Assembly (NCBI GenBank): GCA_003142185.1
Contig: PLOR01000092.1
Coordinates: forward strand, 10,060-48,592
Source of the DNA: Bryobacterales bacterium
Lineage (GTDB): Bacteria; Acidobacteriota; Terriglobia; Bryobacterales; Bryobacteraceae
Length of the DNA stretch: 38,533 bases
Direction: 5' to 3'
The notes under the pieces are model-generated. The model did not search any database and was not told where the DNA came from. It worked only from the letters and a program-made list of their open reading frames with translations. This document shows positions 24,047 through 29,614 of the stretch, one piece after another (position 1 is the first letter of the stretch; every line of letters begins with the position of its first letter). The position numbers and the translations under genes were made by a program.

Positions 24047-24167
24047 CCCGACGTGCCGCACGCGCTCGTCGGTGCCGTGTCGAGACTCTTCTCGACACGT
24101 CTTCGCCTCGCCCTGCGTCGGCACGAATGCCGACGCGGCACCGACGAGTGCGTGCGCCACGTCGGGC
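24046..24167. repeat. Cloverleaf-type palindromic repeat, copy 3 (most complete)
   Basis: The outer arms 24046-24077 and 24136-24167 pair at 30 of 32 positions. Inside are two perfect 8-bp hairpins with four-base loops: TGTCGAGA/TCTCGACA (24078-24097, loop CTCT) and CGTCGGCA/TGCCGACG (24116-24135, loop CGAA). The left arm reads ...CTCGTCGGTGCCG instead of the usual ...CTCGTGCGTGC, which destroys the arm's own small hairpin. The right arm carries the matching change. The repeat starts on the last base of the DUF72 stop codon. Confidence 0.92.
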
Positions 24168-24204
24168 AAGGTTGTTTCAGGCAGGCCCTAAAGATTTCCA
24201 GGGG

Positions 24205-24231
24205 CTCAGCCGATGAAGGTAAATGGCTGAG
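24205..24231 (+). promoter_or_regulatory. Hairpin over the EAL-HDOD start codon
   Basis: Perfect 7-bp arms CTCAGCC (24205-24211) and GGCTGAG (24225-24231) enclose a 13-base loop. The loop holds the AAGG ribosome site and the first two bases of the ATG at 24223. The right arm also includes the GAGG that would serve the alternative ATG at 24238. It could limit initiation at both starts. Confidence 0.5.
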
Positions 24232-25455
24232 GTGTCGATGGAACTGCTGGTCGCCCGGCAACCGATCTTTGACGCGCAGATGCGCGTCTTTGGCTACGAG
24301 ATGCTGTTTCGCTCGAGTAGCCTGAACGAATTCGACGGGACGGAAGGGAACACTGCCACGGCCCGGGTCATCAGCGCGGTCTTCGGATCTGCGGAGACGG
24401 ATCAGTTGACAGGGCGCAAGAACACCTTCATCAATTTTCCGCGGAAGATGCTGCTGGAAGGCACGGCTTCCATCCTGCCGCCACAGCAGACCGTGGCGGA
24501 AATTCTGGAGAACGTAGGGGCCGACGAGGATCTGCTGGATGCCTGCCGCGCGCTGCGTGGCCGGGGCTACCGGCTGGCGCTCGATGACTTTACGGTTCCG
24601 GAAAAAGTGGAAGCCTTGACTTCCATCGCCGATTTCCTCAAAGTGGATTTCCGGGCTACCAGCGTGGCGCAACAGATGGATGCCGCCACGCGATTCAAAG
24701 GCAAGGTCCAACTGCTGGCGGAGAAGGTGGAAACTCAGGAGGAATTCCGCCGCGCGCGCGACCTGGGCTACGAGTACTTTCAGGGTTTCTTCTTCGCCCG
24801 CCCAGCGATGTCTTCCACCCGCCAGATCCCCGGGTTCAAGCTTCAGTTTTTGAGAATCCTCAACGAACTTCATCAGCCGGAACTGAATTTCCAGAAATTG
24901 GCGGACCTGCTCAAACGCGAGCCCGGACTTTCCTACAAGCTGCTGCGCTTCGTCAACTCGGCGTGGTTCGGTCTGCGCTCGCCGGTGGAGTCGCTCGAGC
25001 GCGCCCTGGTTTCGCTCGGCGAGGACGCCGCGCGCAAGTGGCTGTCGGTGCTCACCATGGCCAACTTGGCTTCGGACCAGCCCACTGAGCTGGCGATCGG
25101 CACGCTGGTGCGGGCGCGCTTCTTCGAGTCGCTCGCCAGACAGGCCGGGCTAGCGCAACTACGGGACGACTGCTTTCTGGTGGGCCTATTTTCCCACCTG
25201 GATGCCATGCTGTGCCGGCCGCTGGCCGAACTCGTGGAGGGCTTGAACCTGCACGGCCAGATTACCCGCACGCTTCTCGATCGCCCACATCGAAGTGACA
25301 AGATGCCGCCGGTTTGGAAGCTGGTGCTCGCCTACGAGCGTGGCGATTGGGACGCACTCGGCGCCATCGCACGCGGTCGCGACCTGAAGGCGCAAACCCT
25401 TACCGACTGCTACGCCGAAGCCGTGCAGTGGGCGGACGGCGCGGAGATAGCGTAG
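24223..25455 (+). CDS. EAL-HDOD (YuxH-like) signalling protein
   Basis: A 410-residue cytoplasmic protein with an N-terminal EAL-like domain (about 1-195) and a C-terminal HDOD domain (about 205-390, PGLSYKLLRFVNSAWFGLRSPVESLERALVSLG). The EAL signature is YEMLFR (E26-M27-L28). Later blocks are LALDDF, FLKVDFR and LLAEKVET, but the DDFGxG loop glycines and several metal ligands are missing. This makes it a degenerate, probably non-hydrolytic c-di-GMP domain of the YuxH class. Such proteins act as adaptors in motility, adhesion or stress signalling. ATG 24238 (MELLVARQPIFD) is an equally good start. A hairpin covers the start region. Confidence 0.9.
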   Translation: MAEVSMELLVARQPIFDAQMRVFGYEMLFRSSSLNEFDGTEGNTATARVISAVFGSAETDQLTGRKNTFINFPRKMLLEGTASILPPQQTVAEILENVGADEDLLDACRALRGRGYRLALDDFTVPEKVEALTSIADFLKVDFRATSVAQQMDAATRFKGKVQLLAEKVETQEEFRRARDLGYEYFQGFFFARPAMSSTRQIPGFKLQFLRILNELHQPELNFQKLADLLKREPGLSYKLLRFVNSAWFGLRSPVESLERALVSLGEDAARKWLSVLTMANLASDQPTELAIGTLVRARFFESLARQAGLAQLRDDCFLVGLFSHLDAMLCRPLAELVEGLNLHGQITRTLLDRPHRSDKMPPVWKLVLAYERGDWDALGAIARGRDLKAQTLTDCYAEAVQWADGAEIA

Positions 25456-25697
25456 ATCGGGGCAGACTACAATCACGCACTCCGGCGAGGGTGGCGTGAA
25501 GAGAAGTTCCCGTCACTTCGACCGCCCGGAGCAGCGCCCGGAATGGTTGGTAAGCGGAAGGTCCGCTCGCTGGGAGGCGAGTTAAGCAGTGTAACATCGC
25601 CACGGTTGATAACCTTGGTCAGTTACATATTGTAAGTATCAGTTTACGGCTGACGCCGCCCCGCCGAGAGCTTCCATTTGTTACTATGGAATTCCCC
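25456..25697. other. Gene-free gap with strong secondary structure
   Basis: No gene is seen. A TACAAT box at 25468-25473 is followed by a branched hairpin from CTCCGG (25480-25485) to CCGGAG (25526-25531), whose inner helices are GGTGG/CCGCC (with one G-U pair) and GTGA/TCAC. Two small hairpins follow, GCGGA/TCCGC and CTCGC/GCGAG (about 25554-25580). The last 110 bases are AT-richer and may hold the promoter of the next gene. Confidence 0.5.
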
Positions 25698-26126
25698 ATG
25701 AACTTACAGTGGCTACAGATGCGCATTGGTGAAGAGCAGGAACGGCGGCAGCGCGAAGACAACATCCGGAACAGGCTGCCGAGTGCGCTCGAAGAATTGC
25801 ACGAGAGCCTGACCGAGTGCTTGGACTCCTACAAAGAAGCATTCGGCCCGCGAGCGGCGACCATGCACTTCGTCTCCGGCCGCATTCGCATCGAGATACG
25901 CGACGAAGTGGAGACGCGGTGGGTGACGCGGGCGGAGATCGTCATCTCGAACGACCTTACCATCCCTGGTTTCCGGATCGAACGCGGGGGCGACCCGTAC
26001 CTGCTCGAAGTGGGAGTGCTGGCCGGCGACAAGCTCTTCTACCGCGATGGCGACGAATATATCACGCTGGAGGAACTGACTCGCCGCATCCTCGACCGCG
26101 CCCTGTTCCCCAAGCTGACGGCGTGA
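25698..26126 (+). CDS. Conserved hypothetical protein
   Basis: A 142-residue acidic protein from ATG 25698 (MNLQWLQMRIGEEQERR); an ATG 12 bases upstream adds four residues and has a poorer ribosome site. The N-terminal third is strongly helical and charged (EEQERRQREDNIRNRLPSALEELHESLTECL) and may form a coiled coil. The rest alternates short strands (ATMHFVSGRIRIEIRDEV, AEIVISNDLTIPGFRIERGG), ending with a helix (ITLEELTRRILDRALF). No signal peptide and no recognised domain. It stands alone after the structured gap downstream of the EAL-HDOD gene. Confidence 0.75.
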   Translation: MNLQWLQMRIGEEQERRQREDNIRNRLPSALEELHESLTECLDSYKEAFGPRAATMHFVSGRIRIEIRDEVETRWVTRAEIVISNDLTIPGFRIERGGDPYLLEVGVLAGDKLFYRDGDEYITLEELTRRILDRALFPKLTA

Positions 26127-26194
26127 GGCAGCGCGAGCTGAAAGCTGCTACACAGGCGCGCAGATAGCAATGCGGCCTGCTGCTGCCAGCGGAA

Positions 26195-26222
26195 GGCCGG
26201 CGACAAATACCGATCGCCGGCC
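26195..26222. terminator. Possible hairpin terminator
   Basis: Perfect 9-bp arms GGCCGGCGA (26195-26203) and TCGCCGGCC (26214-26222) with a 10-base loop, placed about 70 bases after the hypothetical gene. There is no T-tract, so it is a stable 3' structure rather than a proven intrinsic terminator. Confidence 0.4.
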
Positions 26223-26270
26223 CTCCGGCCACAGCACTTTCGACAGCTCCGATAAGCCGTGAAAATATCG

Positions 26271-26321
26271 GCTGGCAGGCGAAATCCGCAGCGGACCCGA
26301 AAACCGGGGTGCCCGCCCCAC
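26271..26321 (+). repeat. GGCAGGCG-stem repeat, copy C
   Basis: GGCTGGCAGGCG... to ...GCCCGCCCCA, with the inner hairpin TCCGCAGCGGA and an AAAACCGGGG segment. It is nearly the same as copy A through the inner part. It lies downstream of the PmoA-like gene, between convergent genes. Confidence 0.75.
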
Positions 26322-26336
26322 CGCCCTACCCGCCGA

Positions 26337-27344
26337 TCACTTCCCGGCTGAGTATTTGTCCCACTGGGTGGCGATCGCGGCGTCATTCGCATCGCCCTCG
26401 TGGATGATTACCCGATAACGGAAGCGCACGGATTGGCCCGGCGCTATGGTCAACGAGCCGTCCTTGGTTTTGTCGCCGGTGAAGGCCGCCAGCGCAAACG
26501 GATTGGCCGCGAACAGGCCGTAACCGCGCGCGTGCCAGCGCACCGGGTGACGCGGGTTATCGGGGTGGTCCAGGATCGCTATTCCCACCTTTTCGCCGTT
26601 CACTGTTCCGGAGTAGTCGCACCAGTTGGAAGGCTTGCCCCAGAGCTGGCGTTCGCCCGCCAAGCCGTCGGCATTAGTGATGTGTCCGGTGCCTCCGGTT
26701 TCCTGGAGCACCGGCCGCATGCGAACGCCGAAGGCGCCATCCTTGGCGTCGCCGAAGGTCACGGCGTCGGCCGCCGCAGTGAGAGTGATGTCGAAATCGA
26801 TGACACGCAGCTTCGGATCGGCATAGAAGGTCATCCGCCGCGATTCGGTCAGCAGCTTGTGGCCGGCCAGGTCGGTCCAGTCGAAAGTGGCGGCGATCAC
26901 GCCCCGGTCCTTCCCGCCACTCACCCCGTCCAGCTTGGCGAGGACGATTTTGCCGCGATTGGGCGTGGTGTAGGTGGCTTCGTTATTCCAGAAATCGAGA
27001 CCGTTGACCTTCTCGTGCGCGAACCACAGGCCGCGTTGATGCGGGTGGTCGGGCTTGGCGATGGCCGCCTCTTCTTCAACTTCTTTCATCGGCCACATCC
27101 GCGTCACATAAGTGGCGGAGGGCGCGCGCAACGGATGGAGAAACGGCTTGGTGACACCCAGGCCGGAGACGAAGAATGCCGTAAAAAGCTGGCCGTCGAT
27201 GATGACGTCGATCGTCGTCGGATCGCCGGGATGAATCTTCATCTCGACGCCGGTCGTCTCCGGCCCCGGATCGGCCTTGACTTGCGCGGCCGCCGGCCAG
27301 ACGAGGGCCGCGGCGGCAAAGAGAAACAGAATTCGGTTGCTCAC
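26337..27344 (-). CDS. PmoA-family (DUF6807) exported protein
   Basis: A 335-residue protein with a signal peptide (MSNRILFLFAAAALVWPAAAQ). The conserved DHPHQRGLWFAHEKVNGLDFW segment (about 98-118) and WHARGYGLFAANPF near the C-terminus identify the PmoA-like/DUF6807 family. Despite the name these are not methane monooxygenase subunits. They are beta-sandwich proteins frequent in Planctomycetes and Acidobacteria, often beside sugar dehydrogenases and glycoside hydrolases. Function is unknown; a carbohydrate-related role is inferred from family context. The gene lies alone between two repeat copies (26271 and 27390). Confidence 0.87.
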   Translation of the reverse strand: MSNRILFLFAAAALVWPAAAQVKADPGPETTGVEMKIHPGDPTTIDVIIDGQLFTAFFVSGLGVTKPFLHPLRAPSATYVTRMWPMKEVEEEAAIAKPDHPHQRGLWFAHEKVNGLDFWNNEATYTTPNRGKIVLAKLDGVSGGKDRGVIAATFDWTDLAGHKLLTESRRMTFYADPKLRVIDFDITLTAAADAVTFGDAKDGAFGVRMRPVLQETGGTGHITNADGLAGERQLWGKPSNWCDYSGTVNGEKVGIAILDHPDNPRHPVRWHARGYGLFAANPFALAAFTGDKTKDGSLTIAPGQSVRFRYRVIIHEGDANDAAIATQWDKYSAGK

Positions 27345-27389
27345 CCTATCATCTTACTCGCCTCATCCGGCTTGGGTCGGCGCAAGAAG

Positions 27390-27431
27390 TCGCCCGCAAG
27401 CGGGCGTTGGCAGGTTGAAACCTGCCCCACC
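27390..27431 (-). repeat. 42-bp double-hairpin repeat, copy 2 (inverse)
   Basis: The reverse complement matches 7165-7206 at 41 of 42 positions. It contains the CGCCCGCAAGCGGGCG and GCAGGTTGAAACCTGC palindromes. It lies between the ALDH gene end (27437) and the PmoA-like gene, where it would be a 3' structure for the dehydrogenase mRNA. Confidence 0.85.
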
Positions 27432-27436
27432 TTGCC

Positions 27437-28966
27437 TCACACCTCGAAGCGGATCCCCTGCGCCAGGGGCAACTGGCCGGACCAGTTGATGGTGTTGGTC
27501 TGACGGCGCATGTAGGCTTTCCATGCGTCGCTGCCGGATTCACGGCCGCCGCCGGTATCCTTTTCGCCGCCGAACGCGCCGCCGATTTCCGCGCCGCTGG
27601 TGCCTATGTTCACGTTGGCGATGCCGCAGTCGGAACCGCGATGACTCAAGAATGTTTCAGCGGCCACCAGGCTGTTGCTGAACAGGGCGGAGGACAGGCC
27701 TTGCGGCACGCCATTGTGCCAGTGGATAGCTTCATCCAAATGATCGAATTCGATGAGGTAGAGAATCGGCGCGAAGATTTCCTCCTGGAGAATCGGCATC
27801 TCGGGCCGCGCGCGCACCAGCGTGGGTTCGACGTAGCAACCGTCCAGGCGCCGGCCGCCGCATATGATTTCGCCGCCTTGCTCGCGAATCCGGCCGATGC
27901 CATCCATCATGTCGTCCACCGCGCGGGCGTTCACCAGGGGTCCCATCAGTGTAGTTTCGTCGATGGGATCGCCAATCTTCACTTGGCGGTATGCGTTTTC
28001 GAGCGCCGAGGTGATCTTCGACGCGATGCCGCGCTGCAGGAACAGACGCCGCGTGGTGGTGCAGCGCTGGCCGGCGGTGCCCACCGCGCCGAACAGCACC
28101 GCCCGCACGACGAGCGCGGGGTCTGCATCGTCCATGACGATGATGCCGTTGTTGCCGCCCAATTCGAGGATGCTGCGGCCCAGTCGATGCGCCACCACTT
28201 CGGAAACGTGCCGGCCTACGACGGTGGAACCGGTGAAGCTCACCAGCGGGATGCGGCGGTCGCGGATCAGCGCTTCGCCAACGGACGCGCTCTTGCCGAT
28301 CACCAGGTTGAAGATGCCCTTCAGGGCGTGCCGGTCGAACACGCGGTTGCAGATCTTTTGCACGGCGATAGCGGTGAGCGGCGTTTCCGACGACGGCCGC
28401 CACAGCACGCAGTCGCCGCACACGGCCGCGATGAGAGCGTTCCACGACCACACGGCCACCGGAAAATTGAACGCGCTGATGACGCCCACGATCCCCAGCG
28501 GGTGCCACTGTTCGTACATGCGGTGCCCCGGCCGCTCGCTGTGCATGGTGAGGCCGTAGAGCTGGCGCGAAAGGCCGACGGCGAAATCGGCGATATCGAT
28601 CATCTCCTGCACCTCGCCCAAGCCCTCGGCGAGGATCTTGCCCATTTCGAGCGTCACCAGTGCGCCCAGGTCCGCCTTGTGTGCGCGTAGCTCGTTTCCG
28701 ATTTCGCGGACGATGCCGCCGCGTTGCGGAGCGGGGACCATGCGCCACTCGTCGAAGGCCGCGACGGCGCGCGCCGTTATGACTTCATAATCGGCCGGGC
28801 CGGCCATTTGCACGCGCGCCAGAGTCTCGCCGGTTGCGGGATTGAGAGACGCCAGTTCGCCGCCGCTGGGATTGGCGATCCAGTCGCCCCAGCAGGCGCC
28901 GGAATTCAGCGGCTCCAGGTGCAGCTTTTCGAGAATTTCGGGGATGGCATGGGTGGCGGCAGGCAC
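27437..28966 (-). CDS. ALDH7-type aldehyde dehydrogenase (alpha-aminoadipic semialdehyde dehydrogenase)
   Basis: A 509-residue NAD(P)-dependent aldehyde dehydrogenase. The catalytic residues stand at canonical positions: N167 (SAFNFPV), E268 (ILELGGNN) and C302 (AGQRCTTTRR). The ELGGNNGIIVMDDAD block and the C-terminal GGEKDTGGGRESGSDAWKAYMRRQTNTIN are typical of the ALDH7/antiquitin group. These oxidise alpha-aminoadipic semialdehyde (in equilibrium with piperideine-6-carboxylate) to alpha-aminoadipate in lysine breakdown. No lysine aminotransferase or saccharopine enzyme is in the window, so the pathway is inferred from the family alone. A proline dehydrogenase is encoded 7 kb away but is not linked. 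The gene appears monocistronic. Confidence 0.92.
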   Translation of the reverse strand: MPAATHAIPEILEKLHLEPLNSGACWGDWIANPSGGELASLNPATGETLARVQMAGPADYEVITARAVAAFDEWRMVPAPQRGGIVREIGNELRAHKADLGALVTLEMGKILAEGLGEVQEMIDIADFAVGLSRQLYGLTMHSERPGHRMYEQWHPLGIVGVISAFNFPVAVWSWNALIAAVCGDCVLWRPSSETPLTAIAVQKICNRVFDRHALKGIFNLVIGKSASVGEALIRDRRIPLVSFTGSTVVGRHVSEVVAHRLGRSILELGGNNGIIVMDDADPALVVRAVLFGAVGTAGQRCTTTRRLFLQRGIASKITSALENAYRQVKIGDPIDETTLMGPLVNARAVDDMMDGIGRIREQGGEIICGGRRLDGCYVEPTLVRARPEMPILQEEIFAPILYLIEFDHLDEAIHWHNGVPQGLSSALFSNSLVAAETFLSHRGSDCGIANVNIGTSGAEIGGAFGGEKDTGGGRESGSDAWKAYMRRQTNTINWSGQLPLAQGIRFEV

Positions 28967-29018
28967 GCACCCATTTTAGTGCAGCGCGTGGCTGTGGATC
29001 TGCCGATTGTGCTCGCGC

Positions 29019-29321
29019 TCAGCCGCGTCTGCCCGAGCCCAGATTCGCATCCATATACGTTCGGAGCACAGCGTTGATCCGGGTTTGGTACCCTCTTTGC
29101 CGCCGCAGCCACGCCAGTAGGTCCGCGTCCAGCCGAATCGTGATGGTTTGCTTGGCTGCCGGAATCACCACTCGCGCTTCTTTCCAGAATTCCGTGTCGG
29201 TCGGGCGCGCCTCAGGGTCGCGCTCGACGGCGCGCCGGACCTGAACGTCGCTCAGGGAACGAAGTCGCTTCCAGTCACTCGATGGCGGCGACGAAGATTC
29301 TCCAATACGCTTCTCTTTCAT
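29019..29321 (-). CDS. brnA: BrnA-type antitoxin
   Basis: A 100-residue protein from ATG at 29321 (MKEKRIGESSSPPSSDWKRL). The frame is open further upstream inside brnT, but only this start gives a BrnA-like N-terminus. The C-terminal TITIRLDADLLAWLRRQRGYQTRINAVLRTYM is the ribbon-helix-helix DNA-binding domain that BrnA antitoxins use to bind their own operator. The middle part (VRRAVERDPEARPTDTEFWKEARV) matches the toxin-binding linker. It overlaps the 3' end of brnT by 47 bases, an unusually deep overlap. Toxin first and antitoxin second is the normal order for this system. Confidence 0.9.
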   Translation of the reverse strand: MKEKRIGESSSPPSSDWKRLRSLSDVQVRRAVERDPEARPTDTEFWKEARVVIPAAKQTITIRLDADLLAWLRRQRGYQTRINAVLRTYMDANLGSGRRG

Positions 29322-29562
29322 GCCGCTCTGCCCTCCACGCCGAAATGATCCGGCGTTCCGTCGAAGAAACATCGGTGTAGATCACCGTGATCGCGATGCC
29401 ATTCACGATGCCGATAGCGTACACGCGAACCTCGGTGTACTCGTATCGATCATCCACCTTTTCCAGGGTGGGCCCGTCAAAGATCCGAACGGCATCCTCG
29501 AACGCGACGCCGTGAAGGGTCAAATTGCGCCGGTTCTTCTTCGGGTCCCATGTGTAGCTCAT
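29275..29562 (-). CDS. brnT: BrnT-type ribonuclease toxin
   Basis: A 95-residue protein starting MSYTWDPKKNRRNLTLHGVAF. This is the BrnT family signature, followed by EDAVRIFDGPTLEKVDDRYEYTEVRVYAIG and the C-terminal RRIISAWRAERHEREAYWRI, which holds the usual Arg/Arg-Glu-rich active-site helix. BrnT has a RelE-like fold and cleaves RNA, blocking translation until bound by BrnA. The key residues of the motif appear intact, so it may be active. The start codon sits in an inverted repeat that could be the BrnA operator. It is followed by brnA with a 47-base overlap. GC content is similar to that of the surroundings. Confidence 0.9.
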   Translation of the reverse strand: MSYTWDPKKNRRNLTLHGVAFEDAVRIFDGPTLEKVDDRYEYTEVRVYAIGIVNGIAITVIYTDVSSTERRIISAWRAERHEREAYWRIFVAAIE

Positions 29563-29597
29563 GGCGCCATATTTACATTATGTATTTACGGCGCCAT
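29561..29597 (-). promoter_or_regulatory. Candidate BrnA operator/promoter of brnTA
   Basis: GGCGCCAT occurs at 29563-29570 and again at 29590-29597; because GGCGCC is self-complementary the boxes also form an inverted pair. Between them are two TATTTAC repeats (29570-29576 and 29583-29589) around an AT-rich core that reads CATAAT on the brnT strand. An AT-rich dyad in front of brnT is where BrnA-BrnT complexes repress. The assignment is by position and symmetry only. Confidence 0.5.
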
Positions 29598-29614
29598 GCC
29601 GCGCAAGTCCCGCG

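Noticed and set aside
1758-24167. CRISPR array from the recurring palindromes
   Set aside because: Copies are kilobases apart, with no regular spacers and no cas genes.
24166-24222. Possible c-di-GMP riboswitch before the EAL-HDOD gene
   Set aside because: The gene type prompted the idea, but the conserved GEMM core and paired P1/P2/P3 helices are not present; only a simple hairpin is seen.
26400-27503. 367-residue frame opposite the PmoA-like gene
   Set aside because: Antisense shadow; the minus-strand gene has a signal peptide and clear family motifs.
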